Shown: piece by piece, positions 7,550 to 15,950 of the stretch
How the letters are laid out: every line of letters starts with the position of its first letter
Numbering within the stretch: the stretch's first letter is position 1
Source of the DNA: Azovibrio restrictus DSM 23866
GTDB lineage: Bacteria; Pseudomonadota; Gammaproteobacteria; Burkholderiales; Rhodocyclaceae
NCBI RefSeq assembly: GCF_000429665.1
Contig: NZ_AUCH01000004.1
Coordinates: forward strand, 62,001-126,000
Reading direction: 5' to 3'
Length of the DNA stretch: 64,000 nucleotides
Made by a program: the position numbers and the translations under genes
Notes under the pieces: model-generated
The model's input: the letters and a program-made list of their open reading frames with translations, nothing else
Databases searched by the model: none
What the model was told of the DNA's origin: nothing

Positions 7550-8698
7550 TTAAAAAGGCAGCTTTCCCTGCCTTTCCTCCGTTTCCTCAGACTCCTGCCC
7601 CTGGGGCACCAGGGCGCCGCAGCGCACCCCCAGCAGGCGGATCTTCCTTTCCAGGGGCACCCGCTTCAGACACTCCCCTGCCGCCCGCCGTATGGCCGCC
7701 GCGTCCCCCACCGCCACCGGCAGGGTCACATCCCGGGTCACCGCCTGGAAATCCTCGTAACGCAGCTTGATTCCTATGGTGCGGCTCAGGTAACCCTTTC
7801 TGGCCAGATCCGCCGCCACCCGCTCGCACAGGGCGGTGAACTGGCGCGACAGCTCGGGCCGGTCCTGGCGCACATGCAGGTCCCGCTCGAAGGTGGTTTC
7901 CCGGCTGATGGACTTGGGCTCCCGGCTGGTCACCACCGGGCTGTGATCCACCCCGTGGGCCGCCCGATGCAGCCAGGCCCCGGTGCCAGCGCCGAAGTGG
8001 CGCACCAGGAAATCCTCCGGCGTGGCCGCCAGGGCACCGATGCTGTCTATGCCCAGCCGCTCCAGCCTGGCCGCTGCCTTGGGGCCGATGCCGTTGATCT
8101 TCCGGGGCGCCAGGGGCCAGATGCGGGTGGGAATATCCGCCGCCTCCAGCAGGGTGATGCCGTCCGGCTTGTCCAGGTCGGAACATATCTTGGCCAGCAG
8201 CTTGTTGGGCGCCACCCCCACGGAACAGCTGAGCCCCGTGGCTTCCAGCACCGCGCCCTTGAGGCGTTGCACCAGGGGCAGGGTGGGTTCCGGGTGATCC
8301 GTGAGGTCCAGGTAGATTTCATCTATGCCCCGGTCCTCGATGGTGGGGGCAATGGCTGCCACAGCCGCCTTGAAGCGGCGCGAATAATCCCGATAGGCCT
8401 CGAACTGGGCCGGCAGCAGGATGGCCTCCGGGGCCAGCTGGGCCGACTTCATCAGCCCCATGCCGGAAAACACCCCCAGGGCCCGGGCCTCGTAGGTGGA
8501 CGTGGTCACCACCCCCCGCCCGGCGTAATCCCTGAGGCGGGCAAAACGCCGGCTGCCGTCGGCCAGGGTCTCCGGCGCATGCACCCGGGCCCCGCCCACC
8601 ACCACCGCCTGACCCTGCAGCTCGGGGTAGAAACGCAGCTCCACCGAAGCGAAGAAGGCGTCCATGTCCAGGTGGGCGATGCGGCGATTACTGTTCAT
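7550..8698 (-). CDS. dinB: DNA polymerase IV (Y family)
   Basis: Error-prone translesion polymerase of 382 residues. Catalytic carboxylates are in HLDMDAFF (residues 9-16) and GIDEIYLDL (about 123-131). The helix-hairpin-helix region contains INGIGPKAAARLERLGI, and the little-finger domain has SREPKSISRETTF. The C-terminus reads QGKLPF, which fits the pentapeptide-type beta-clamp binding motif of Pol IV. A LexA-box-like palindrome overlaps the start codon, so SOS control is expected. No Shine-Dalgarno sequence is obvious, and a TATACT element ends only six bases before the ATG. Confidence 0.96.
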   Translation of the reverse strand: MNSNRRIAHLDMDAFFASVELRFYPELQGQAVVVGGARVHAPETLADGSRRFARLRDYAGRGVVTTSTYEARALGVFSGMGLMKSAQLAPEAILLPAQFEAYRDYSRRFKAAVAAIAPTIEDRGIDEIYLDLTDHPEPTLPLVQRLKGAVLEATGLSCSVGVAPNKLLAKICSDLDKPDGITLLEAADIPTRIWPLAPRKINGIGPKAAARLERLGIDSIGALAATPEDFLVRHFGAGTGAWLHRAAHGVDHSPVVTSREPKSISRETTFERDLHVRQDRPELSRQFTALCERVAADLARKGYLSRTIGIKLRYEDFQAVTRDVTLPVAVGDAAAIRRAAGECLKRVPLERKIRLLGVRCGALVPQGQESEETEERQGKLPF

Positions 8699-8706
8699 TC
8701 GTACAG
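8691..8706 (-). promoter_or_regulatory. LexA (SOS) box over the dinB start codon
   Basis: CTGT-N8-ACAG with the extended TACTGT...ACAGTA palindrome, matching the proteobacterial SOS box. Read on the minus strand, a TATACT -10 element overlaps its upstream half and the dinB ATG lies within it, so bound LexA would cover both the promoter and the start codon. Confidence 0.85.
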
Positions 8707-8884
8707 TATATCGGGCTTGGCGGGGTGAATCGAGCCGCTACAATGGGCCCTACCCAGGACAAACGCCCGCCGCCATGTGGAAACCGCAGCACCGATCCGG
8801 CCAGCTCCCCCTATCCCTCGGAGAAACCTCCGCTCCCTTGGAGGGTCGGCTGCCGACGGCCCATGGGCTTGCAGGTTCGGAGCC

Positions 8885-9234
8885 ATGAAGGGGGCACGGC
8901 ATCTGGCGTGGGGGCTGGATCATCTGGGGGGGCTGGTGCTGCTGGCCCTGTTGGCCGTCTCCTGTTCCTGGCCCTGCGGCCCGCCTGGGTTGCCGCAAGG
9001 ATACAGCCCGCCATGGACATGGAGCAGGTCATCCAGATCGTGGGGAAGGCGCCGAGCGCAAGTCATGGGGCCGAAGCCTTCTGCTCCCGCTATTCTGCAT
9101 ACCCGCTTCCGGAAGCCTGCCCGCCCCGGGAAGGGCGGCGCGTCCATATCTGGCAGCTTGGCATCGACACGGTGCTGTTCGTGCTGGTGGATGAACAGGG
9201 GCGGGTTGTGGCCAGCGGGATTTTTGATACCTGA
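8885..9234 (+). pseudogene. Possible frameshifted small membrane protein
   Basis: The 628 bases between dinB and the Rieske-like gene hold no intact convincing gene. An ATG at 8885 begins a frame with a hydrophobic stretch (LGGLVLLALLAV). The next frame, without its own good start, reads LLFLALRPAWVAARIQ and continues to 9234 as a plausible 73-residue domain (MDMEQVIQIVGKAP ... RVHIWQLGIDTVLFVLVDEQ) with a slight SmpA/OmlA flavour. Joining them near 8955-8970 would give one membrane anchor and one soluble domain. Either the gene is broken, the sequence has an error, or only the distal part is translated. The function is unknown. Confidence 0.4.
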
Positions 9235-9326
9235 GCCTGTGCGTTTTGATGGGAGCTGGCAGCAGACATTCTGTGCTCTCATATGGCATGCTGCCTTATC
9301 CGTTCGCTATTTCATCCTGAGGCAAC

Positions 9327-9887
9327 ATGTCGCTACGTAATCTGCTGAAAGCTGGTGTTTTGGCAATGCTGATGCTGTTGTTCCTGGGGACTTTTCTGGT
9401 GCTTTTCAGGTCTATGGAACCCACGGATGTAAACATCAGGAGGCATGTCCTGCTGGTTGATCTGGACCAGATACCAGTGGGAACGGCAAAAAGGGTGGAT
9501 AGTGCCAAAGGACCTGTTTTCATCGTTCATCGGGCGCCAGCAGATTTGCTGGAGTTGGAACGGTTATCCAGCCAAGTACGCGATCCCTTGTCCCGGGCGA
9601 GTCACCAGCCCCCATATGCTAGAAATATCCACCGCTCCATCAAACCTGAATGGTTTGTTGCCAACGGGGGGAACCTAAGGGGGCTTCCTGTGCGTTATGA
9701 GTTGCTGCCGTTTCCTGGCCCTGAGGGGTGGTCTGGAGGATTCTATGACCCCTACGACGGCGCCATGTTTGATAAGGCCGGACGGGTGTTTTCATCAGGC
9801 CATCCGCTCCAAGAGAATCTGTATGTTCCCGAGTATGAGTTCCTGACGGTGAACTCCTTGGCCATCTATCCGTTTGGGCGTCCGTAA
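9327..9887 (+). CDS. Rieske-like protein lacking all cluster ligands
   Basis: 186 residues with an N-terminal membrane anchor (about 8-27). The order of motifs follows the bc1 complex Rieske subunit: FIVHRAP (VWVVRRT in the family), RDPLSR, QPPYARNIHRSIKPEW, GWSGGFY, MFDKAGRVF and ENLYVPEYEFL. At box I, however, NGGNLRGLP (113-121) replaces ICTHLGCSP, and at box II DPYDGA (141-146) replaces CPCHGS. The two Cys and two His ligands and both disulfide cysteines are therefore gone. It cannot hold a 2Fe-2S cluster in the usual way. TGAGG precedes the start. GC is visibly lower than the flanking core genes, suggesting transfer. Confidence 0.75.
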   Translation: MSLRNLLKAGVLAMLMLLFLGTFLVLFRSMEPTDVNIRRHVLLVDLDQIPVGTAKRVDSAKGPVFIVHRAPADLLELERLSSQVRDPLSRASHQPPYARNIHRSIKPEWFVANGGNLRGLPVRYELLPFPGPEGWSGGFYDPYDGAMFDKAGRVFSSGHPLQENLYVPEYEFLTVNSLAIYPFGRP

Positions 9888-9900
9888 CCGTCCCTTTTTG

Positions 9901-10239
9901 CTACGGTTCCAGGCGTCGATTGGCCTCCAGCTGTCGCCACTCCTGCCATTCGGCAAAGCGTTGCTCCAGCACCGGCCTGACCCGTTCATAGTTCTTCCAG
10001 CTGTCCTCCACGTGGTAGGTGCTGGGGTACTCGAAACCGTTCGCTTCCGCATGCTGGTTGAAGATACGGCAGTAATCATCCAGGTAGCTGCTGAACGCCT
10101 GACGAAGTGCTGAAAAGGGGGCCGCATCCGGGGCTGCCCGGGCAGCCGGCAGCTTTCCCGTGGCTGTGCTTGCATGCGGGAGGGGGCCGCCCACCTGCAA
10201 CTGTCTGCCAGCCAGGGAGGCCGGCCCGCCCCATGCCAT
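9901..10239 (-). CDS. Hypothetical protein
   Basis: 112 residues from an ATG at 10239; the frame is open further upstream, so the start is uncertain. The C-terminal 70 residues look like a genuine helical domain rich in aromatic and charged residues (SYLDDYCRIFNQHAEANGFE, then DSWKNYERVRPVLEQRFAEW). The N-terminal 40 are low-complexity. It converges on the Rieske-like gene with a 13-base gap. No family was recognised. Confidence 0.45.
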   Translation of the reverse strand: MAWGGPASLAGRQLQVGGPLPHASTATGKLPAARAAPDAAPFSALRQAFSSYLDDYCRIFNQHAEANGFEYPSTYHVEDSWKNYERVRPVLEQRFAEWQEWRQLEANRRLEP

Positions 10240-10329
10240 TCGATTGACTTCGGGCGCGCACCCCATACAATCGTCCGCAGCCCACCTGCGTGCAGCACTA
10301 CCAGCTGTCGATTGCTTCTGAGGACAAAC

Positions 10330-11157
10330 ATGTCTTACCCAATGCATATCCTGGTTAACGATTTCGCAATCAGAAGCTTTCGTGAGACCGCAGACAAGGA
10401 CTACATTGCTGCAAGGATGGCTTACCGGGCACAACTTATCCAGCCGTTCCTGTGGTCTGCCCTGCACTGCTTGGAGAAGTACGTCAAAGGTATTCTCGTA
10501 CTTAATCGAGTGAAGGCCCATAAGGGCCACAGTGTGCTTCCTGGCATAGAGGGAATGAAGCTGCATGGCAAGTTTGAACTCGACCTCAGCGCCGGTACTG
10601 TGGAGTTCATCAAGAACCTTGAAGACTATGGGGCAGAGTATCGGTACTACGAGGTTTCATACGATATCCAGCCATTCGAGATCATCCGATTCGATCGTGC
10701 TGTTTGGGAGATTAGAAGGTATTGTCAGCCGTTGGACTATGACATCGTGGACGTGAATGGCAAGACGGTGAACTTGCTGACTAACGAGCTTGATCGTATC
10801 CACCAGGCGAAAGCTAAGCACGAAAAGGGGACGTGCATCCGTGGCGGCATCCTAGAGAAAATCATCAGCAACAAGAACCACCCAGCGCGTGAACCTCTGA
10901 TCTGGAAAAACTTGTTCTTTGGCCCATCACGACGCAAGGGCGTGAAGATGCGAGCAGATTGGGAAGCAGGCAATTCGCCTTTCTTCATATACCCAGAGAT
11001 CATCGATGAGGTGATCAAATATGTGTATATCCCTAAGGACATTGCAGAAGGTGTACGTCAGTTCGCAAAGCAACGAGCTGCGGAGAAAGCGAAGGTTGAG
11101 CAGGACGCAGAGAATAGTGCGAAACGCGTAACCAATCAGTCGGACAAGATAGGCTAA
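10330..11157 (+). CDS. HEPN-like accessory protein
   Basis: 275 residues started at an ATG with TGAGGA seven bases upstream. The first 70 residues are helical with DYIAARMAYRAQLIQPFLW followed by LHCLEKYVKGILVL and GH, similar to HEPN domains (a helix with an 'EK..K' block and a later histidine). The canonical RxxxxxH nuclease motif is not clear. The remainder is unfamiliar, with a lysine-rich tail. The base composition is much closer to 50% GC than the surroundings, which marks acquired DNA. HEPN proteins often act in toxin-antitoxin or antiviral systems, but no partner gene is evident. Confidence 0.55.
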   Translation: MSYPMHILVNDFAIRSFRETADKDYIAARMAYRAQLIQPFLWSALHCLEKYVKGILVLNRVKAHKGHSVLPGIEGMKLHGKFELDLSAGTVEFIKNLEDYGAEYRYYEVSYDIQPFEIIRFDRAVWEIRRYCQPLDYDIVDVNGKTVNLLTNELDRIHQAKAKHEKGTCIRGGILEKIISNKNHPAREPLIWKNLFFGPSRRKGVKMRADWEAGNSPFFIYPEIIDEVIKYVYIPKDIAEGVRQFAKQRAAEKAKVEQDAENSAKRVTNQSDKIG

Positions 11158-11203
11158 AAGGTAGGCCAAGCAATTCCTTACGTGTCCAGTCCCGCCCCAT
11201 AAA

Positions 11204-11229
11204 CCAAGAGCCGCATCAGCGGCTCTTGG
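11204..11229 (-). terminator. Perfect 11-bp hairpin between convergent genes
   Basis: CCAAGAGCCGC and GCGGCTCTTGG are separated by ATCA. On the minus strand it is followed by TTTA, so it best serves as the parC terminator; it could also stop read-through from the HEPN-like gene. Confidence 0.7.
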
Positions 11230-11243
11230 TGTGTTTGTCGGTG

Positions 11244-13712
11244 CTATTCCTCTTCCAACTTGGCCAGTACCGGGTCCTTGATCAGCCCGACGCCGGCGCC
11301 TCTGCGGGCGCGTTGGCCCAGGTGCTGGATTTCCGAGAGCAGTTCCTTTTCCTTGCCCCGGAAGACGCCGACGATCTTTACCACCGGGCCGGGGCTGGTG
11401 ATGACCTGGGTTAGGGTTTCCTTGTCCTTCAGGTTGATGATCTGCACCCCCTTGCCGCCGGAGAGGCGCTTCATCTGTTCCCGCTCGAGGACCAGCAGGC
11501 GGCCGTCGCTGGAGAGGGCGGCCAGGTGGGTCTGGGGCGGTTGGGCGGGGACCTTCACCGGGCTGAGGATGGCGGCTCCGTCTTCCAGGGTAAGGAAGGA
11601 TTTGCCCGCTTTCTGGCGTGAGAACAGGTCGGCCAGGGTGCAGAGGAAGCCGTAGCCGGAGGTCTTGGCCACCAGCAGTTCTTCTTCGGGTTTGCCGGCG
11701 ATGACGTGGGCGATGCGGCTGGCGCCCAGTTCCACGAAGGAGGAGAGGGGGGCGCCCATGCCCCGGCCGTCGGGGAGGGCCGCCACGGCCACCGTGTAGG
11801 CCCGGCCGTCGCTGGCGAGAATGGCCAGCGAATCGACGCTGCGGCATTCGTGGGCGGAGCCGAGCCGGTCCCCGTCCTTGAAGGCGACGCCGGAGAGGTC
11901 CAGGCCGTGGCCCTGGCGCACCCGGGCCCAGCCTTTTTCGGAGACGATGACGGTGACGGGTTCGTCGGCCACGGCGGCCACTTCGGAACGGGAGGCCATG
12001 GCGGCGGGCTGGATCACCGTGCGGCGGGCATCCCCGTATTTTTCCGCGTCGGCCTGGATTTCCTTGATCACCTGCTTTCTGAGCAGGGTGTCGCTGCCGA
12101 GCAGCCGTTCCAGGCCGGCCTTTTCTTCGCGCAGCTTGGCCAGTTCCTGTTCGATCTTGATGCCTTCCAGGCGGGCCAGCTGCCTGAGGCGGATTTCCAG
12201 GATGTCCTCGGCCTGCCGGTCGGAGAGCTTGAAGCGTTCGATCAGGGCGGGCTTGGGCTCGTCGGATTCGCGGATGATGCGGATCACCTCGTCGATGTTC
12301 AAAAAGACGATGTGCCGGCCTTCCAGGATGTGGATGCGGTCATCGGTCTTTTCCAGCCGGTAGCGGGTGCGGCGTTCCACGGTCTGGACCCGGAAGCGGC
12401 ACCATTCGCCGATCAGGTCGGTGAGGGATTTCTGGCAGGGGCGGCCGTCCAGGCCCACGGCCACCAGGTTGATGGGGGCGGTGGTTTCCAGGCTGGTGTG
12501 GGCCAGCAGCAGGGCCACGAATTCGTCCCGGTCCTGGCGGGAGCTGGCGGGCTCGAACACCAGGCGCACGTCGTCGTCCTTGCCGGATTCGTCCCGGGCC
12601 TTGTCCAGCTGGGAGGCAAACAGGGCTTTCAATTGGGCGGCGGATTGCTCGATGGCCTTCTTGCCGGCCTTGGGCTGGGGGTTGAGCAGGTTGCCGATTT
12701 CCGAGAGCACTTTGGCGCTGGAGACGCCGGGCGGCAGTTCCTTGAACACCACCTGCCAGGCGCCCCGGGCCATTTCCTCGATTTCGTAGCGGGCCCGCAC
12801 CCGCAGGCTGCCCCGGCCGGTCTTGTAGGCGCTGGCGATGTCGGCGCTACTGGAGATGATCTGGCCGCCGCCCGGGTAGTCGGGGCCGGGCAGCAGGGTC
12901 ATCAGTTCATCGACCCCGGCTTCCGGGTGCTGCAGCAGATGCACGGCGGCGCTGGCCACTTCCTTCAGGTTGTGGGAGGGAATTTCCGTGGCCATGCCCA
13001 CGGCGATGCCGGAGGCGCCGTTCAGGAGCGAGAAGGGCAGCCGGGCCGGGAGGAAGGCGGGTTCGTCGAAGGAGCCGTCGTAGTTGGGCTGGAAATCCAC
13101 GGTGCCTTCGCCCAGTTCGGCCAGCAGCAGTTCGGAGATGGGGGTGAGCCGGGCTTCCGTGTAGCGCATGGCGGCGGCCCCGTCCCCGTCCCGGGAGCCG
13201 AAATTGCCCTGACCATCCACCAGGGGATAGCGCAGGGAGAAGGGCTGGGCGACGCGCACCATGGCGTCGTAGGCGGAGGAGTCCCCGTGGGGGTGGTATT
13301 TACCGATCACGTCGCCCACCACCCGGGCGGATTTCACCGGCTTGGCGGTGGCGTTGAGGCCCAGCTCGCGCATGGCGAACAGGACCCGGCGCTGCACCGG
13401 CTTCATGCCGTCCTTCACGTCCGGCAGGGCGCGGCCCTTGACCACGGCCACCGCGTATTCCAGGTAGTCCCGGGAGGCGGATTCATGCAGCAGGATGCTT
13501 TCCCCGTCGTCCTCGTCCTGGATGTGCACGCTCAGGCCCGGGGGTTCGGGCGGGGCGCCGCCATCGTCCCGGGGCGGCTGGGCGGCTGCTGCAGCCGGAG
13601 ATTCAGGGGCTGTCGGGGCGGCGGCGGGCAGGTCCGGGGCGGCCGGGGGCGCGGCGGCGGTTTCGGGGGCTTGCGGTTGATCCGCGAAAAGATCGGGGGT
13701 CTGGTCGTCCAT
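11244..13712 (-). CDS. parC: DNA topoisomerase IV subunit A
   Basis: Decatenating type II topoisomerase subunit of 822 residues. The catalytic tyrosine is in MRYTEARL at about residue 184, and the quinolone-resistance region reads KYHPHGDSSAYDAMV, with the equivalent of Ser80 retained. The C-terminal beta-pinwheel repeats are shorter than in GyrA. The first 65-70 residues are an Ala/Pro-rich low-complexity extension before the family homology begins (ESILLHESASRDYLEYAV). The ATG at 13712 follows an adjacent GTG at 13715, and either could be used. It begins directly after the parE stop, so the two are co-translated. Confidence 0.96.
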   Translation of the reverse strand: MDDQTPDLFADQPQAPETAAAPPAAPDLPAAAPTAPESPAAAAAQPPRDDGGAPPEPPGLSVHIQDEDDGESILLHESASRDYLEYAVAVVKGRALPDVKDGMKPVQRRVLFAMRELGLNATAKPVKSARVVGDVIGKYHPHGDSSAYDAMVRVAQPFSLRYPLVDGQGNFGSRDGDGAAAMRYTEARLTPISELLLAELGEGTVDFQPNYDGSFDEPAFLPARLPFSLLNGASGIAVGMATEIPSHNLKEVASAAVHLLQHPEAGVDELMTLLPGPDYPGGGQIISSSADIASAYKTGRGSLRVRARYEIEEMARGAWQVVFKELPPGVSSAKVLSEIGNLLNPQPKAGKKAIEQSAAQLKALFASQLDKARDESGKDDDVRLVFEPASSRQDRDEFVALLLAHTSLETTAPINLVAVGLDGRPCQKSLTDLIGEWCRFRVQTVERRTRYRLEKTDDRIHILEGRHIVFLNIDEVIRIIRESDEPKPALIERFKLSDRQAEDILEIRLRQLARLEGIKIEQELAKLREEKAGLERLLGSDTLLRKQVIKEIQADAEKYGDARRTVIQPAAMASRSEVAAVADEPVTVIVSEKGWARVRQGHGLDLSGVAFKDGDRLGSAHECRSVDSLAILASDGRAYTVAVAALPDGRGMGAPLSSFVELGASRIAHVIAGKPEEELLVAKTSGYGFLCTLADLFSRQKAGKSFLTLEDGAAILSPVKVPAQPPQTHLAALSSDGRLLVLEREQMKRLSGGKGVQIINLKDKETLTQVITSPGPVVKIVGVFRGKEKELLSEIQHLGQRARRGAGVGLIKDPVLAKLEEE

Positions 13713-13715
13713 CAC

Positions 13716-15677
13716 TTACATCTCCGCGCCCACCAGGGCGCCGTTGGCTTCCATCCAGGCCCGGCGGCCGGAGGCTTCGTTCTTGCCCATGAGCATGTTC
13801 AGCACCGGGCCGGCTTCGTCCCGGCGCGGCAGGCGCACCCGCATCAGGCGGCGGGTGTCGGGGCACATGGTGGTTTCCCACAGTTGTTCTGAGTTCATTT
13901 CGCCCAGGCCTTTGAAGCGGGAAATGGAAACACTCTCGGGCTTGATCTTTTCCAGCTTGAGCTTGTCCAGGGCGGCTTCCCGCTCGGCATTGTCCAGGGC
14001 GTAAATCTTCCGGGGCGGGCGGTTCTTGCCCTGGCCGGGCACGTCCAGCCGGTACAGGGGCGGCTGGGCGAAGTACAGGTGACCGTGTTCGATGAGCTTG
14101 GGGAAGTGGCGGTAGAACAGGGTGCACAGCAGCACCCGGATGTGGGAGCCGTCCACGTCCGCGTCGGTCATGATCACCACCTTGCCGTAGCGCAGGTTGG
14201 CCAGCACGGCGTCGCCCGCCTCGGGGCCGTGGGGGTCGATGCCCAGGGCCACGGCGATGTCGTGCACTTCCCGGTTGGCGAACAGGCTGCCGGCTTCCAC
14301 TTCCCAGGTGTTCAGCACCTTGCCGCGCAGGGGCAGGATGGCCTGGGTTTCCTTGTCCCGGCCGGACTTGGCGGAGCCGCCGGCGGAATCCCCTTCCACC
14401 AGGAAGATCTCGTTGCGGGAGATGTCCTCGGACTGGCAGTCGGAAAGCTTGCCGGGCAGGATGGCGACGCCGGACTGCTTCCTCTTTTCCACCTTCTGGC
14501 CGGCCCGGGTGCGGGCCTGGGCCGCCTTGATGGCCAGCTCGGCGATCTTCTTGGCGGCTTCCGGGTGCTCGTTCAGCCACAGCTCCAGGGGGTCGCGCAC
14601 CATGCGCGCCACCAGGGCCACCGCGTCCCGGGAGTTGAGCCGCTCCTTGGTCTGGCCCTGGAAGGAGGGGTCCAGCAGCCGGGCGGCGAGGACGAAGCTG
14701 GCCCGGGTGAACACGTCCTCGGCGGCCAGCTTCACCCCCTTGGGCAGCAGGGCGTGGTGCTCGGCGAAGCTCTTCAGGGCGTCGAAAGCGGCCTGGCGCA
14801 GGCCGGATTCGTGGGTGCCGCCGGCGGGGGTGGGGATCAGGTTTACATAGGATTCCCGCGCCAGCCCCCCTTCCAGGGTCCAGCAGATGGCCCAGGCGGC
14901 GCCGGAGCCGGGGGGGAAATTCTCGTCATCCTTGGGGGCGTATTTCTCGGCGGCAAAGATGGGGGCTGCCAGCTCGTCCTGGATCTGTTCGGCCAGGTAC
15001 TGCTGCATGCCCTGCTGGAAACACCAGTTCTGGGTGCTGGCGCTGCCGTCCGCCTGTTCGATGGTGAGGCTCACTTCCAGGCCGGGCAGCAGCACGGCCT
15101 TGCTGCGCAGCAGCCGTTCCAGCTCGCCCAGGGGAATGTGGGGGCTGTCGAAGAAGCTGCCGTCGGGCCAGGCCCGCACCCGGGTGCCGCTGGCCTTCTT
15201 GGGGGCTTCGCCCACCTGGCGCAGGGGCTCGATCACGTCGCCGCCGGAGAAGGCCATCAGGTGCCGGCCGCCGCCCCGGGTGACTTCCACCTCCAGGCGG
15301 GTGGACAGGGCGTTGGTGACCGAAACGCCCACCCCGTGCAGGCCGCCGGAGAAGCGGTAGGCCGAATCCCCGTCGTTCTTGTTGAACTTGCCCCCGGCGT
15401 GCAGGCGGGTGAACACCACCTCCACGGTGGGCACTCCTTCCACCGGGTGGACTTCCACCGGAATGCCCCGGCCGTCGTCCTGGACCGAGACCGACTGGTC
15501 CCGGTGCAGGGTGACCTGGATGCGCTTGCAGTGGCCCGCCAGGGCTTCGTCGGCGGCGTTGTCGATGACTTCCTGGATGATGTGCAGGGGACAGTCCGTG
15601 CGGGTGTACATGCCCGGGCGATGGCGCACGGGTTCCAGGCCTTTCAGGACGGCAATGGATTCTGCGGTGTAGCTCAA
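13716..15677 (-). CDS. parE: DNA topoisomerase IV subunit B
   Basis: ATPase subunit of topoisomerase IV, 653 residues. The GHKL Bergerat fold is at the N-terminus (EVIDNAADEALAGH, DDGRGIPVE, GLHGVGVS), followed by the transducer domain and the TOPRIM domain (FLVEGDSAGGSAKSGRD and DADVDGSHIRVLL). The only in-frame ATG lies 32 codons upstream in sequence that does not look like ParE. A TTG at 15677, six bases after GGAG, gives MSYTAESIAVLKGLEPV, the expected N-terminus, so TTG initiation is proposed. parC follows with no gap. Confidence 0.95.
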   Translation of the reverse strand: MSYTAESIAVLKGLEPVRHRPGMYTRTDCPLHIIQEVIDNAADEALAGHCKRIQVTLHRDQSVSVQDDGRGIPVEVHPVEGVPTVEVVFTRLHAGGKFNKNDGDSAYRFSGGLHGVGVSVTNALSTRLEVEVTRGGGRHLMAFSGGDVIEPLRQVGEAPKKASGTRVRAWPDGSFFDSPHIPLGELERLLRSKAVLLPGLEVSLTIEQADGSASTQNWCFQQGMQQYLAEQIQDELAAPIFAAEKYAPKDDENFPPGSGAAWAICWTLEGGLARESYVNLIPTPAGGTHESGLRQAAFDALKSFAEHHALLPKGVKLAAEDVFTRASFVLAARLLDPSFQGQTKERLNSRDAVALVARMVRDPLELWLNEHPEAAKKIAELAIKAAQARTRAGQKVEKRKQSGVAILPGKLSDCQSEDISRNEIFLVEGDSAGGSAKSGRDKETQAILPLRGKVLNTWEVEAGSLFANREVHDIAVALGIDPHGPEAGDAVLANLRYGKVVIMTDADVDGSHIRVLLCTLFYRHFPKLIEHGHLYFAQPPLYRLDVPGQGKNRPPRKIYALDNAEREAALDKLKLEKIKPESVSISRFKGLGEMNSEQLWETTMCPDTRRLMRVRLPRRDEAGPVLNMLMGKNEASGRRAWMEANGALVGAEM

Positions 15678-15950
15678 GGTGTTCTCCGGCAGCAGGCCCC
15701 CTGGACGGAGGCCCGGATGGGGTTGCTGGATTTTGCAAAGGCGCGAGTTTAGGCCCAATGGGGGGTTCAGCAAAACGGAGCCATTAAATATCAGAACGGA
15801 TGGCTTTTGCTACCGTCCTGCTTTCCGGGCCTGGGCGCTGGCTGAAGGGTGTTCAGGGAGCGTTAAGTTCATGGCTCCTAAAATCATGGATGAGCAGGGC
15901 GGCGGCTGCCGCTCCCATGTGCCCTGCGTTTCCATGAACAGGTTGCTTTT

